Assembly: GCF_947489715.1 (NCBI RefSeq)
Contig: NZ_CANLER010000005.1
Span: 245,756-309,755 of the forward strand
Direction: 5' to 3'
DNA: 64,000 nt
From: an uncultured Roseovarius sp.
Lineage (GTDB): Bacteria > Pseudomonadota > Alphaproteobacteria > Rhodobacterales > Rhodobacteraceae
In this document: in pieces, positions 32,488 to 40,971 of the stretch
Position numbering within the stretch: the first letter of the stretch is position 1
Layout of the letters: every line of letters begins with the position of its first letter
Notes under the pieces: model-generated
The model's input: the letters and a program-made list of their open reading frames with translations, nothing else
Told to the model about the DNA's origin: nothing
The model's database searches: none
Position numbers and translations under genes: made by a program

Positions 32488-32957
32488 TGGCGAGATCAGG
32501 CAAACTGTTGATCTGCGCGGCGCTGGCGGCATGCTCTCCGCTGCTCGCCAAGGCGGAAGAGATCGGCAAGATCGGCGTCGACTGGGTTGGCAATGACATC
32601 GTGATCGAGGCGGTGAAAGACCCAAAGGTCGATGGCGTGACCTGTCACATCGCCTATTTCGAGCGTGGGCTGATCGACCGTATATCAAAGGGCAATTGGT
32701 TCGAAGACCCGTCCAATAGCGCGATTGAATGCCAACAGACCGGGCCGATCACGCTGGGCGATATCGACCGGGGTAAAGGCGGCGAAGATGTGTTCCGCAC
32801 CAGCCGTTCGATCATCCTGAAATCAATCCGGATCAAGCGGATCTATGACGAACCAAACCAGACATTGATATATCTCGCGCACTCGCGCGAGCTGACCGAA
32901 GGCTCGGCCAAGGTGTCGATCTCGACAGTCCCGATCAGGGCTGCTTTCGCGGAATGA
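32487..32957 (+). CDS. CreA-family protein
   Basis: 156 residues with a signal-like N-terminus (LLICAALAACSPLLAKAEE). The mature part matches the CreA family: IGKIGVDWVGNDIVIEAVKD, GVTCHIAYFERGLIDRI, DPSNSAIECQQTGPI, and the STVPI region near the end. Conserved cysteines occur twice. Role unknown; in E. coli creA lies with the creBCD regulators, which are absent here. The start at 32487 has a weak ribosome site. Confidence 0.88.
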   Translation: MARSGKLLICAALAACSPLLAKAEEIGKIGVDWVGNDIVIEAVKDPKVDGVTCHIAYFERGLIDRISKGNWFEDPSNSAIECQQTGPITLGDIDRGKGGEDVFRTSRSIILKSIRIKRIYDEPNQTLIYLAHSRELTEGSAKVSISTVPIRAAFAE

Positions 32958-32958
32958 A

Positions 32959-34155
32959 CTATGCCTGCGCCTGAAAGACCGCGCCGACTTCGGCGCGGAT
33001 GATCCGGGCAATCAGCGCGCAATCCTCCAGGCTGAAGGTCAGCGGCAGGCGCATGTCGATGATTCCCTTGAGGATACGATCGCTCTTTGGCATCCGTTCC
33101 GAGGGGGCATAGCGCCAGCTGTCATAGCGGCTGGTGAACCCCGAAGGCTCTGCCCCGCCGAACCATTTCAGTTCCACTCCGCGGGCCTTGCAGCGGTGTA
33201 AAACCTCGTCAATGGCCTCGTTTTCCCAGTCAAGCAATAGGAACTGGATCGACGATCCGACATAGGTTTCCGCCTCGGGCCGGTCAATCACCGTCAAACC
33301 GGGCGTGCCGCGCAAACCCTTTTCTACAAGGTCATATCGTGCATTCCAGGCATTGCATTGATCGTTCAGCGCCCGCAACTGCGGCCTCAGGATCGCGGCG
33401 CGCAGATGGTCCATCCGGCCTGAAACATTGGGGGTTTCATACTTGACCCGCTCGAACACCTCGGGCGGCGGCACCGTGCCGTTGCGGCCATAAAGCATGT
33501 ATGACCCCGACAGGATAATGGCCCGCGCCATCACCTCGTCATCATCTGTTACAAAGAACCCGCCCTCGCCCGAATTCATGTGCTTGTAGGTCTGGGTCGA
33601 ATAGCAGCCGATCAATCCGTCGCGTCCCGACGCCCGCCCCTTCCAGGCTGCTCCCATCGTGTGGGCGCAATCCTCAATCACGATGAGGCCCGAATCGTTG
33701 CAGATCGCCATCAGCCGGTCCATGTCCGCCAGATGCCCGCGCATGTGGCTCAGCATCAGCACATTGGCCTGCTCTGCCTTGACGGTCAGATCCTCCAGAT
33801 CAATTGTCAGGTCCTCGGTCACCCCAACAAATACAGGAACCGCGCCCATGCTGGCGATAGATCCGGGCACCGGCGCCAGCGTGAAGGCATTGGTCAAAAC
33901 CTTGTCGCCTGGTTTGACCCCAACCGCCCGCAATGCGGTCGCCAGAGCGTACCCGCCCGAGGCTACGGCCAAGGCATATTTGGCTCCGACATAGCTGGCA
34001 AATTCCTGTTCCAGCAGGCCGGTTTCGCCCACCTCGTCCGGTTGCAGGTTATAGCGGTGCAAACGCCCGCTCTGCATCACCTCCAACGCTGCTTTGATCC
34101 CCTCATCGGGGATCGGTTCCTGCTGGGTGAAACTGCCTGAAAATACTTCTGTCAT
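32959..34155 (-). CDS. DegT/DnrJ/EryC1-family aminotransferase
   Basis: 398-residue PLP enzyme. The internal aldimine lysine is K191 in STQTYKHMNSGEGG, with the cofactor-binding IVIEDCAHTMGAAW before it. Relatives transfer amino groups to keto-sugars for surface polysaccharides or antibiotics. No sugar genes flank it, so its substrate is open. ATG at 34155 is preferred to a frame start at 34197. It is convergent with the CreA-like gene. Confidence 0.87.
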   Translation of the reverse strand: MTEVFSGSFTQQEPIPDEGIKAALEVMQSGRLHRYNLQPDEVGETGLLEQEFASYVGAKYALAVASGGYALATALRAVGVKPGDKVLTNAFTLAPVPGSIASMGAVPVFVGVTEDLTIDLEDLTVKAEQANVLMLSHMRGHLADMDRLMAICNDSGLIVIEDCAHTMGAAWKGRASGRDGLIGCYSTQTYKHMNSGEGGFFVTDDDEVMARAIILSGSYMLYGRNGTVPPPEVFERVKYETPNVSGRMDHLRAAILRPQLRALNDQCNAWNARYDLVEKGLRGTPGLTVIDRPEAETYVGSSIQFLLLDWENEAIDEVLHRCKARGVELKWFGGAEPSGFTSRYDSWRYAPSERMPKSDRILKGIIDMRLPLTFSLEDCALIARIIRAEVGAVFQAQA

Positions 34156-34276
34156 GCCTGTATTTCTGGGGCCATCGTCCCGGCGCGTCAATGCCACAGG
34201 CCCGGCTTTCGCGTTTCATTAAAAAAGCCACAAAGCCTTTACGCCTTTTTCGAAGAACGCGCCCGTCGCATGTGGG

Positions 34277-34323
34277 CAGAGTGCCCAGTGCGGGGCGGGT
34301 GGGTGGGCGCGCCGGGCACTCTG
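34277..34323. repeat. Hairpin with a G-quadruplex motif as its loop (copy 2)
   Basis: Arms 34277-34286 and 34314-34323 pair over 10 bases; after one mismatch, four further inner pairs (one a wobble) extend the stem. The loop 34292-34307 has four G-tracts (GGGG, GGG, GGG, GGG) separated by single bases C, T and T. It has the same design as 26478-26526 with different arm sequences. It lies 18 bases past the stop of the phosphatase gene, and again no T-run follows. Confidence 0.8.
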
Positions 34324-34340
34324 ACTGCTCGCCCCCCCCC

Positions 34341-35006
34341 TCAGCCGATAAGACGCTGCACCACACCCGGCAGTTCCTCATATCGGTCGATGGTTGCCTC
34401 CGGGACCAATCCCGCAACATCCCCGCCATTTGGCCCGAAAGTCACCAGGATCGATGGCACCTCGGCCCGGCGCGAGGTCTCGCGATCCGTCATCGTATCA
34501 CCCACCAGCAGACAGCGACTTGTATCGCCACCAGCACGCCGGACGGTTTCAAACAGCGTTTCCGGGTCGGGCTTGCGAGTGGGCAAGCTATCGGCCCCGA
34601 TCAGCGCGCCAAAAACGTCCAAAACGCCCAAGCGATTCATCAAAAGCCGCGCCAGATATTCCGGTTTGTTGGTGCAAATCGCCACCGCATAGCCATCACT
34701 GCGCAGCACTTCAACAGCGGCCATGGCACCAGGATACAGCACAGTATGGGTATCAATCGCGCTTTCATAGGCGTTCAAAAGCACCGGATAATAGCGGTCG
34801 ATCTCGGCCTCATCCTCACCCCGGCCCAAACGTTCCAACCCCAAGCGCAACATCGCACGTCCACCCCGCAATGCGGTTCCCGCGTCGGCGCCGGCATCCA
34901 ACTGATCACCTACCCCCATCTCCCGAAAACAGGCATTCGCGGCCGCAATCAGGTCACCGCTGGTGTCCGCCAAGGTGCCATCAAGGTCAAAAACCACTGT
35001 TCGCAT
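34341..35006 (-). CDS. gph: Phosphoglycolate phosphatase (HAD superfamily)
   Basis: 221 residues. HAD motifs: VFDLDGTLADT (nucleophile D7, acid D9), CTNKPEYLARLL (motif II), RKPDPETLFETV (motif III Lys) and LLVGDTMTDRETSRRA (motif IV). The cap domain is helical, as in Gph. It likely salvages 2-phosphoglycolate. A 9-base C-run (34332-34340) directly follows the stop codon. It is divergent from glmU. Confidence 0.88.
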   Translation of the reverse strand: MRTVVFDLDGTLADTSGDLIAAANACFREMGVGDQLDAGADAGTALRGGRAMLRLGLERLGRGEDEAEIDRYYPVLLNAYESAIDTHTVLYPGAMAAVEVLRSDGYAVAICTNKPEYLARLLMNRLGVLDVFGALIGADSLPTRKPDPETLFETVRRAGGDTSRCLLVGDTMTDRETSRRAEVPSILVTFGPNGGDVAGLVPEATIDRYEELPGVVQRLIG

Positions 35007-35153
35007 ACCGCTCGTTTCCCCTTTAATTCAACAAGATAGGCGACTTTCCGCACATCTCTGTCACATCCCGCAACCTAGTTTGATCCCACGCCACCTTGCG
35101 CCGGTCTTCTTTCCGGATAAAACGGGCGGATCGTAATTACAAAGAGAAACCAC

Positions 35154-36509
35154 ATGGGCACAGCGCTGATCATCCTGGCCGCAGGCAAAGGCACCCGCAT
35201 GAAATCGGACAAGGCCAAGGTTCTGCATCAGATCGCCTGCGCCCCGATGCTGGTCCATGCGTTGCGCGCCGGTCAGGTGCTCGAACCAGACGCCAGCGTT
35301 GTGGTCGTGGGTCATGATGGCAACGCGGTGGCCAAAGCCGTAAACGCCTATGATGACAGCGTGCAGATCGCCCACCAGACCGAACAGCTAGGCACTGCCC
35401 ATGCCGTATCTCAGGCCGCCACAGCGCTCAAGGATCACACAGGTGATGCCATCGTACTTTATGGCGACACACCTTTCATCAGCGAAGAGACGCTTTTGCG
35501 CATGGCTGAGGCGCGCAAGAAGCATGATGTCGTGGTGCTGGGCTTCAATGCTGCTGATCCGGGCCGCTATGGGCGGCTGGTGATGCAAGGCGATACACTG
35601 GAACGCATCATCGAATTCAAAGACGCGGATGAGGCCACCCGCGCGATTTCATTCTGCAACAGCGGCGTCGTCGCAGCCAATGCAAACCAGCTATTCATGC
35701 TGATTGACGCGGTCGGCAACAACAATGCCTCGGGCGAATACTACCTGACCGATATCGTTGAAATCGCGCGCAAAAAGGGCCTCAGCGCCACGGCGGTTGC
35801 CTGCGACGAAACCGAAACAATGGGCATCAACTCGCGTGCGGAACTAGCACAGGCCGAAGCCGCCTTTCAGGCACGCGCCCGTGTGCAGGCACTCGACGAT
35901 GGCATCACACTGCCCGCTCCCGAAACGGTTCACTTCGCCTTTGATACTGTGATCGGTCGTGACACGATCGTGGAACAGAACGTCGTCTTGGGCCCAGGCG
36001 TCACGGTCGAATCCGGTGCGCATATCCGGGCTTTTTCGCATCTTGAGGGCTGTCATGTCTCTCGCGGAGCTATCGTTGGCCCCTATGCCCGCCTGCGCCC
36101 CGGCACCGAACTGGCCGAAGACACCCGCATCGGCAACTTTGTCGAGATCAAGAACGCCGTTATCGACGAAGGTGCTAAGGTCAATCACCTGAGTTATGTC
36201 GGCGACGCCCATCTGGGCGAAGCAACGAATGTCGGCGCGGGAACAATCACCTGCAACTATGACGGCGTAATGAAACACCATACAGAGGTCGGCAAAAACG
36301 CCTTTATCGGCTCTAACACCATGCTGATCGCACCGGTCACCATTGGCGATAATGCCATGACGGCCTCTGGGTCAGTGATCAACAAGGACGTACCCGATGG
36401 GGCAATGGCCGTGGCCCGCGCTCCGCAGGTCACAAAGCTGGGCTTTGCGCTAAAATTGTTCGAAATGCTGAAATCAAAAAAAATAAAACGCGATAAAGGG
36501 GCAGAATAA
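35154..36509 (+). CDS. glmU: Bifunctional UDP-GlcNAc pyrophosphorylase / GlcN-1-P acetyltransferase
   Basis: 451 residues. N-terminal uridylyltransferase with ILAAGKGTRMKSDKAKVLHQ and YGDTPFISEETLL; from about residue 250 a left-handed beta-helix with hexapeptide repeats (GPYARLRPGTEL, NVGAGTITCNYDG, IGSNTMLIAPVTIGDNA). It makes UDP-GlcNAc for peptidoglycan and LPS. Its stop overlaps the glmS start by one base (TAATG), so both are coupled. Confidence 0.97.
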   Translation: MGTALIILAAGKGTRMKSDKAKVLHQIACAPMLVHALRAGQVLEPDASVVVVGHDGNAVAKAVNAYDDSVQIAHQTEQLGTAHAVSQAATALKDHTGDAIVLYGDTPFISEETLLRMAEARKKHDVVVLGFNAADPGRYGRLVMQGDTLERIIEFKDADEATRAISFCNSGVVAANANQLFMLIDAVGNNNASGEYYLTDIVEIARKKGLSATAVACDETETMGINSRAELAQAEAAFQARARVQALDDGITLPAPETVHFAFDTVIGRDTIVEQNVVLGPGVTVESGAHIRAFSHLEGCHVSRGAIVGPYARLRPGTELAEDTRIGNFVEIKNAVIDEGAKVNHLSYVGDAHLGEATNVGAGTITCNYDGVMKHHTEVGKNAFIGSNTMLIAPVTIGDNAMTASGSVINKDVPDGAMAVARAPQVTKLGFALKLFEMLKSKKIKRDKGAE

Positions 36510-38332
36510 TGTGCGGTATTGTAGGGGTATTGGGCCATCACGAAGCAGCACCTATTCTGGTTGAGGCGCTCAAACGGCTGGAATATCGTGGCTATGACAG
36601 CGCCGGTATTGCGACCGTCAACAATGATCGGCTGGATCGTCGGCGCGCAGTTGGCAAATTGGTCAACCTCAGCGATCTATTGGTGCATGAACCGCTCGCG
36701 GGTAAATCCGGCATCGGCCACACACGATGGGCCACGCATGGCGCGCCAAACGTGTCAAATGCTCACCCACATCGCGCCGGCCCCGTTTCCGTTGTGCATA
36801 ACGGGATTATCGAAAACTACCGTGAACTGCGCGAAGAACTTGCAGGGCACGGCATCGGGTTCGAGACCGATACAGACACCGAGACCGTCGCGCTAACTGT
36901 GCAGTACTTCCTGTCGCAAGGTCGCAGCCCAGTAGAGGCCGCACGCGATACAATCGCCAAGCTCGACGGGGCCTATGCGCTTTGTTTCCTTTTCGATGGC
37001 GAAGGGGATCTGCTGATTGCCGCGCGCAAGGGCAGCCCGTTGGCCATCGGGCATGGTGACGGCGAAATGTTCGTGGGCTCTGACGCGATAGCACTGGCGC
37101 CGCTGACCGACCGGATCACCTATCTGGAAGAGGGTGACATGGCGGTCATCACCCGCAACAGCCTTGAGATCACCGATGCCAAAGGCAACATTGCCAATCG
37201 AGAGATCAAGACCGTTCAGATCGACAGTGCGCGTGTCGACAAGGCCGGGCACAAGCATTTCATGGCCAAGGAGATCGCTGAACAACCCACCGTCATCTCG
37301 AACGCGCTGAACTACTATCTCAACAAGGATGGCAACGACATTGATCTGCCCGGCAAGGGACTGGATTTCACCAAGATCGACCGGATGGTGATGGTGGCCT
37401 GTGGCACGGCCTACTACGCCTGTCTGACCGCTAAATACTGGTTCGAACAACTGGCACACTTGCCGGTCGAGGTCGATATCGCCTCGGAATTCCGCTATCG
37501 CGAACCGCCCGTCAGCAAGGGAACGGCCGCGCTTTTCGTCAGCCAGTCGGGCGAAACCGCCGACACGCTGGCAGCACTGCGCTATTGCGAAGACAAGGCC
37601 GACACGATCGTCTCGGTCGTCAATGTTGCTGAAAGCTCGATCTCGCGCGAAAGCAATCTGGCCCTGCCCATCCATGCCGGAACAGAAATCGGCGTCGCCT
37701 CGACCAAAGCTTTTACCTGCCAGCTAACAGTGTTGCTGCTGCTGGCCCTGAAGGCTGCCCACACACGCGGCACAATCAGCCCCGAGGAATTCGCAGACAA
37801 GCTGTCAAATCTGCGTGCCCTTCCCGGCACCTTCAATCACGCGTTCGAGCAGAATGCGGATTTCAAAAAATCGGCGCGGCGTCTGGCCGAAGCGGACAGT
37901 GTGTTGTTCCTGGGCCGTGGCCTGATGTATCCGCTCGCCCTTGAAGGGGCATTAAAATTGAAAGAAATCAGTTATATACATGCCGAAGCTTATGCTTCTG
38001 GGGAATTGAAGCACGGCCCCATCGCTCTGATCGACAAGAAGATGCCGGTAGTTGTCATGGCCCCGCGAGACGGGCTTTTCGACAAGACCGTGTCAAACAT
38101 GCAAGAGGTGATGGCGCGCGGTGGCAAGGTGATGCTGGTGACCGACGCGGCAGGCGCGAAGGAAGCAGGTGACGATGTGTGGCAAAATCTGATCATGCCG
38201 CAGGTGGATCCGATCCTGACGCCGATACTCTATGCGCTGCCCGCCCAGCTTCTGGCCTATCACACGGCGATCGCCAAGGGCACCGATGTGGATCAGCCGC
38301 GCAACCTGGCCAAATCAGTCACGGTGGAATGA
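36509..38332 (+). CDS. glmS: Glutamine-fructose-6-phosphate aminotransferase (isomerizing)
   Basis: 607 residues. The N-terminal glutaminase domain begins CGIVGVLGH with nucleophile Cys2 and has GYDSAGIA, HTRWATHG. The two SIS domains follow (MVACGTAYYACL, VSQSGETADTLAAL, FLGRGLMYPLALEGALKLKE) and the C-terminus ends RNLAKSVTVE. It makes glucosamine-6-phosphate, the first step towards the product of GlmU. Confidence 0.98.
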   Translation: MCGIVGVLGHHEAAPILVEALKRLEYRGYDSAGIATVNNDRLDRRRAVGKLVNLSDLLVHEPLAGKSGIGHTRWATHGAPNVSNAHPHRAGPVSVVHNGIIENYRELREELAGHGIGFETDTDTETVALTVQYFLSQGRSPVEAARDTIAKLDGAYALCFLFDGEGDLLIAARKGSPLAIGHGDGEMFVGSDAIALAPLTDRITYLEEGDMAVITRNSLEITDAKGNIANREIKTVQIDSARVDKAGHKHFMAKEIAEQPTVISNALNYYLNKDGNDIDLPGKGLDFTKIDRMVMVACGTAYYACLTAKYWFEQLAHLPVEVDIASEFRYREPPVSKGTAALFVSQSGETADTLAALRYCEDKADTIVSVVNVAESSISRESNLALPIHAGTEIGVASTKAFTCQLTVLLLLALKAAHTRGTISPEEFADKLSNLRALPGTFNHAFEQNADFKKSARRLAEADSVLFLGRGLMYPLALEGALKLKEISYIHAEAYASGELKHGPIALIDKKMPVVVMAPRDGLFDKTVSNMQEVMARGGKVMLVTDAAGAKEAGDDVWQNLIMPQVDPILTPILYALPAQLLAYHTAIAKGTDVDQPRNLAKSVTVE

Positions 38333-38335
38333 ACG

Positions 38336-38881
38336 ATGGGAACGCAATTCGAGAGCCTGAGCGACCAGCACATCAAATTCATTGGTCAACAGCACCTGTT
38401 TTTCACTGGGTCCGCCGGACCCACGGGCAAGGTTAATATCTCACCCAAAGGCATGGACAGCCTGCGCGTATTGGGGCCAAACCGCATCCTCTGGCGCAAT
38501 TTCACCGGCAGCGGCAATGAAACCGCCGGGCATCTGGCACAGAACAACCGGATGACGTTGATGTGGTGCTCGTTCACCAAACAGCCGATGATCCTGCGCG
38601 CCTATGGCACCGCCCGCACCCTCCACCCGCGCGATGCCGATTGGGCGGAACTGGTGGCACATTTCCCTGACCAGCTTGGTATGCGCCAGCTTTACGACAT
38701 GACCATCGACATGGTGCAGAAATCTTGCGGCTATGCGGTACCCTTCTTTGAACATGCCGGTGACCGCGACACGCTGAAACACTGGGCCGCGGATAAGGGT
38801 GAGGATGGCATCCAGACCTACTGGGCCGAACGAAACGCGCAAACGCTTGACGGCGCGCCGACAGGTATTGCCAAAACATGA
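38336..38881 (+). CDS. Pyridoxamine 5'-phosphate oxidase-fold (FMN-binding split barrel) protein
   Basis: 181 residues. The pattern QHLFFTGSAGPTGKVNISPKG, then NETAGHLAQNNRMTLMWCSF and GTARTLHPRDADW is that of the PPOX-like FMN-binding split barrel. It starts 3 bases after glmS and overlaps the AlkD-like gene (ATGA), so it belongs to the same transcript. Substrate unknown. Confidence 0.83.
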   Translation: MGTQFESLSDQHIKFIGQQHLFFTGSAGPTGKVNISPKGMDSLRVLGPNRILWRNFTGSGNETAGHLAQNNRMTLMWCSFTKQPMILRAYGTARTLHPRDADWAELVAHFPDQLGMRQLYDMTIDMVQKSCGYAVPFFEHAGDRDTLKHWAADKGEDGIQTYWAERNAQTLDGAPTGIAKT

Positions 38882-39564
38882 CGCCAGAACAAGCTCTTGC
38901 AGCACTCAACACCCTGATCGAGCCCGGTCGCGCCGAAGGGATGGCGGCCTACCACAAAGTGCCACGCACCTATCTGGGCATTCCCAATCCGGCGATCAAC
39001 GACCTGACCAAGGAATGGCGCGGGCAGCTTTCCGTGGACGACCGCGTATCATTGGCAGATGGCCTTTGGCAGACCGATGTTTTCGAGGCCCGTCTGGCGG
39101 CGGCGAAACTTTTGACCCAGGCCCGCATTCGCCCGGACGAAAGCAGTTGGCACCTAATTAAATCCTGGGTGCCGGATTTCGACAGCTGGGCAATAGCCGA
39201 TCATGCCTGCATGGCCGGGCAGAAACGTCTTCAGGCCGATCCCGCCCGCGTGGACGAGGTTGAGAGTTGGACCCAATCCGACAGCCACTGGACCCGCCGC
39301 GCCGCGATGGTCATCACCCTGCCCTGGACCAAGCAGAACCACCCCAAACCGGCAGATGCCGCAATCCGCGAACGCGTGCTGGGATGGGCTGCAACCTATG
39401 TGCGGGACGAAAACTGGTTTATCCAGAAATCCGTCGCATGGTGGTTGCGCGATCTTTCCAAACACGATGCCGACCGTGTACGCGCCTTCATGGCCGAAAA
39501 CGGCAAGCACATGAAACCCTTTGCCCGGCGCGAGGCTGAGAAACACCTGCCCCGCCAGGCTTAG
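38878..39564 (+). CDS. DNA alkylation repair (AlkD-like) protein
   Basis: 228 residues made of HEAT-like helical repeats. Segments such as FEARLAAAKLLTQARIRPDE, WAIADHACMA, SHWTRRAAMVITLPW and NWFIQKSVAWWLRDLSKHDA resemble the DNA alkylation repair family (PF08713). AlkD removes positively charged N3/N7-alkylpurines. I have not verified the catalytic Trp/Asp residues. It overlaps the upstream gene by 4 bases. Confidence 0.83.
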   Translation: MTPEQALAALNTLIEPGRAEGMAAYHKVPRTYLGIPNPAINDLTKEWRGQLSVDDRVSLADGLWQTDVFEARLAAAKLLTQARIRPDESSWHLIKSWVPDFDSWAIADHACMAGQKRLQADPARVDEVESWTQSDSHWTRRAAMVITLPWTKQNHPKPADAAIRERVLGWAATYVRDENWFIQKSVAWWLRDLSKHDADRVRAFMAENGKHMKPFARREAEKHLPRQA

Positions 39565-39712
39565 GCCGGCCACGCTTCACGCCGTGATCTGTAAAAATAC
39601 TGGTATGAGGCTAGCTTCAGCGCACGATTTCAGCCTTGTGTGATACCCGTATAAATTGTGTTATGATCGCTCAAGCATTTTTCGACATCAGGGTATTCCG
39701 GAGCATGGCGGT

Positions 39713-40264
39713 ATGAAAGCACCCCCAAAGCAACGTATCGCACGAGATAATTTCACGCCAGATACCCCGGTGTCGGAAACGCATGCTGCGCAGGGGAAAA
39801 TTTCTCAATCGACCAATCTGACTCCGAGGCTTGCCAGCCAATCAGCCCTGCACCGCATGGTAACGCAAAGCTCCGTAGTGCAACGCCAGAAAACCCTGCG
39901 GCAAATGACGGACCCGGCCTCACCCACCCTTCAACGTAAAGAAAGCTCCGATCTGCCTGACGATCTCAGATCCGGAATCGAGTCGCTTTCCGGCGTCGCC
40001 ATGGACGGCGTTCGCGTCCACCGCAACGCCACGGCGCCAGCGCAGGTGAATGCCCATGCCTTTGCTCAGGGAAACGCAATCCACCTGGCACCGGGTCAGG
40101 ACAATCACCTGCCTCACGAGGCATGGCACGTTGTTCAACAACGTCAGGGTCGGGTTGCGCCAACCACCACACTTACCGATGGCACGGCGGTCAACGATGA
40201 TCCGGCTTTGGAACGCGAAGCCGACCAGATGGGCGCGGCAGCGCTGCAACGACAAAAGGAATAA
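39713..40264 (+). CDS. DUF4157 (eCIS-associated) protein
   Basis: 183 residues. The N-terminal 80 residues are polar and look disordered, with repeated Gln-Arg pairs (VVQRQK, LQRKES). Residues about 81-150 form a DUF4157 domain: LPDDLRSGIESLSGVAMDGV, RVHRNATAPAQVNAHAFAQG and the zinc-protease-like H135-E-A-W-H139 in LPHEAWHVVQQ. DUF4157 proteins often accompany extracellular contractile injection systems, as cargo or processing domains, but no such system is seen here. ATG at 39713 has GGAG upstream. Confidence 0.85.
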   Translation: MKAPPKQRIARDNFTPDTPVSETHAAQGKISQSTNLTPRLASQSALHRMVTQSSVVQRQKTLRQMTDPASPTLQRKESSDLPDDLRSGIESLSGVAMDGVRVHRNATAPAQVNAHAFAQGNAIHLAPGQDNHLPHEAWHVVQQRQGRVAPTTTLTDGTAVNDDPALEREADQMGAAALQRQKE

Positions 40265-40294
40265 GGAAATACAACCGTTGCGCGGCACAGATAA

Positions 40295-40318
40295 GGCCCC
40301 GGCGTTTCGACCGGGGCC
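40295..40318. terminator. Stem-loop between the DUF4157 and hsp20 genes
   Basis: GGCCCCGG (40295-40302) pairs with CCGGGGCC (40311-40318) around an 8-base loop. Both genes converge on it. On the plus strand AATTTTC follows after a few bases, and on the minus strand TTAT follows at once, so it could end transcripts from both sides, though neither T-run is strong. Confidence 0.6.
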
Positions 40319-40340
40319 CTGAATTTTCGATTGGCTCGGA

Positions 40341-40814
40341 TCAGTTGACGGCTTTCGCGTCAACCACGTCTTTTTCCTGCTCAATCGCAGCTCGGCTGGC
40401 GATTTCGATGCGGCGGGGTTTCAGCGCCTCGGGCACTTCTCGCACCAGATCGATATGCAGCATTCCGTCCGCATGGGCCGCGCCATTGACACGCACATGA
40501 TCGGCAAGCTGGAACTTGCGTTCGAACGCACGGGTCGCGATACCGCGATGAAGATAGGTTTTGCTGTCGTCTTCATCCGATTTGCGGGCCGATACGATCA
40601 GCGACCCCTCTTTCACCTCAACCGACAGATCGGCATCGGAGAAACCGGCGACTGCGATCGAAATACGATACGTATCATCCGCAGTTTTTTCGATGTTATA
40701 CGGGGGGTATGTAGGCTGGCTGATTTCGCTGGACAGCACGCGATCCATCATGTCTGCGATCTGATCAAAGCCAACGGTAGCCCGGTAAAGCGGGGCCAGG
40801 TCAAAGTTACGCAT
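40341..40814 (-). CDS. Hsp20 small heat-shock protein
   Basis: 157 residues. The alpha-crystallin domain covers about 38-135 (YPPYNIEKTADDTYRISIAV, FSDADLSVEVKEGSLIVSAR, YLHRGIATRAFERKFQLADH). The start MRNFDLAPLYRATVGFDQIA is that of IbpA-type proteins. The C-terminal IxI-like motif is PRRIEIA. It holds unfolding proteins during heat stress. Transcription and translation control are visible upstream (RpoH-type promoter and ROSE-type thermometer). Confidence 0.95.
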   Translation of the reverse strand: MRNFDLAPLYRATVGFDQIADMMDRVLSSEISQPTYPPYNIEKTADDTYRISIAVAGFSDADLSVEVKEGSLIVSARKSDEDDSKTYLHRGIATRAFERKFQLADHVRVNGAAHADGMLHIDLVREVPEALKPRRIEIASRAAIEQEKDVVDAKAVN

Positions 40815-40905
40815 GGGTCATCCTCCATTTGAGCGACAACTGAAATTATGCCTTCCCAGTGGGACAGGCGGTTTGCTGCCCGGCCCTCATTGAGGCGCCG
40901 GAACA
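40815..40905 (-). ncRNA. ROSE-type RNA thermometer in the hsp20 leader
   Basis: The last leader hairpin (40840-40817) pairs GUUGUCGCUC with GGAGGAUGAC around a short AAAU loop. It contains UCGCU, which fits the ROSE signature UYGCU, and leaves one bulged G opposite the Shine-Dalgarno (GGAGGA, 40826-40821), exactly the ROSE design. Two further hairpins lie upstream in the leader (CCGG...CCGG and CCC...GGG). The ATG follows 2 bases after this helix. It should melt on heating and free the ribosome site. Confidence 0.75.
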
Positions 40906-40911
40906 TTTATT

Positions 40912-40940
40912 ATGTGGGGAGTGGTTTTTTAGGTTTCAAG
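40912..40940 (-). promoter_or_regulatory. RpoH (sigma-32) type promoter for hsp20
   Basis: On the minus strand CTTGAAA (40940-40934) and CCCCACAT (40919-40912) are separated by 14 bases, a close match to the heat-shock consensus CTTGAAA/CCCCATNT. The predicted start near 40905 gives a leader of about 90 bases, a usual length for ROSE thermometers. Confidence 0.75.
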
Positions 40941-40971
40941 ACCCCTGCGGGTGGGGAAAGTTCTTTGAAAT

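Noticed and set aside
34332..34340. A nine-C homopolymer as a phase-variation tract
   Set aside because: It lies after the stop codon of the phosphatase gene, so slippage would not change a reading frame.
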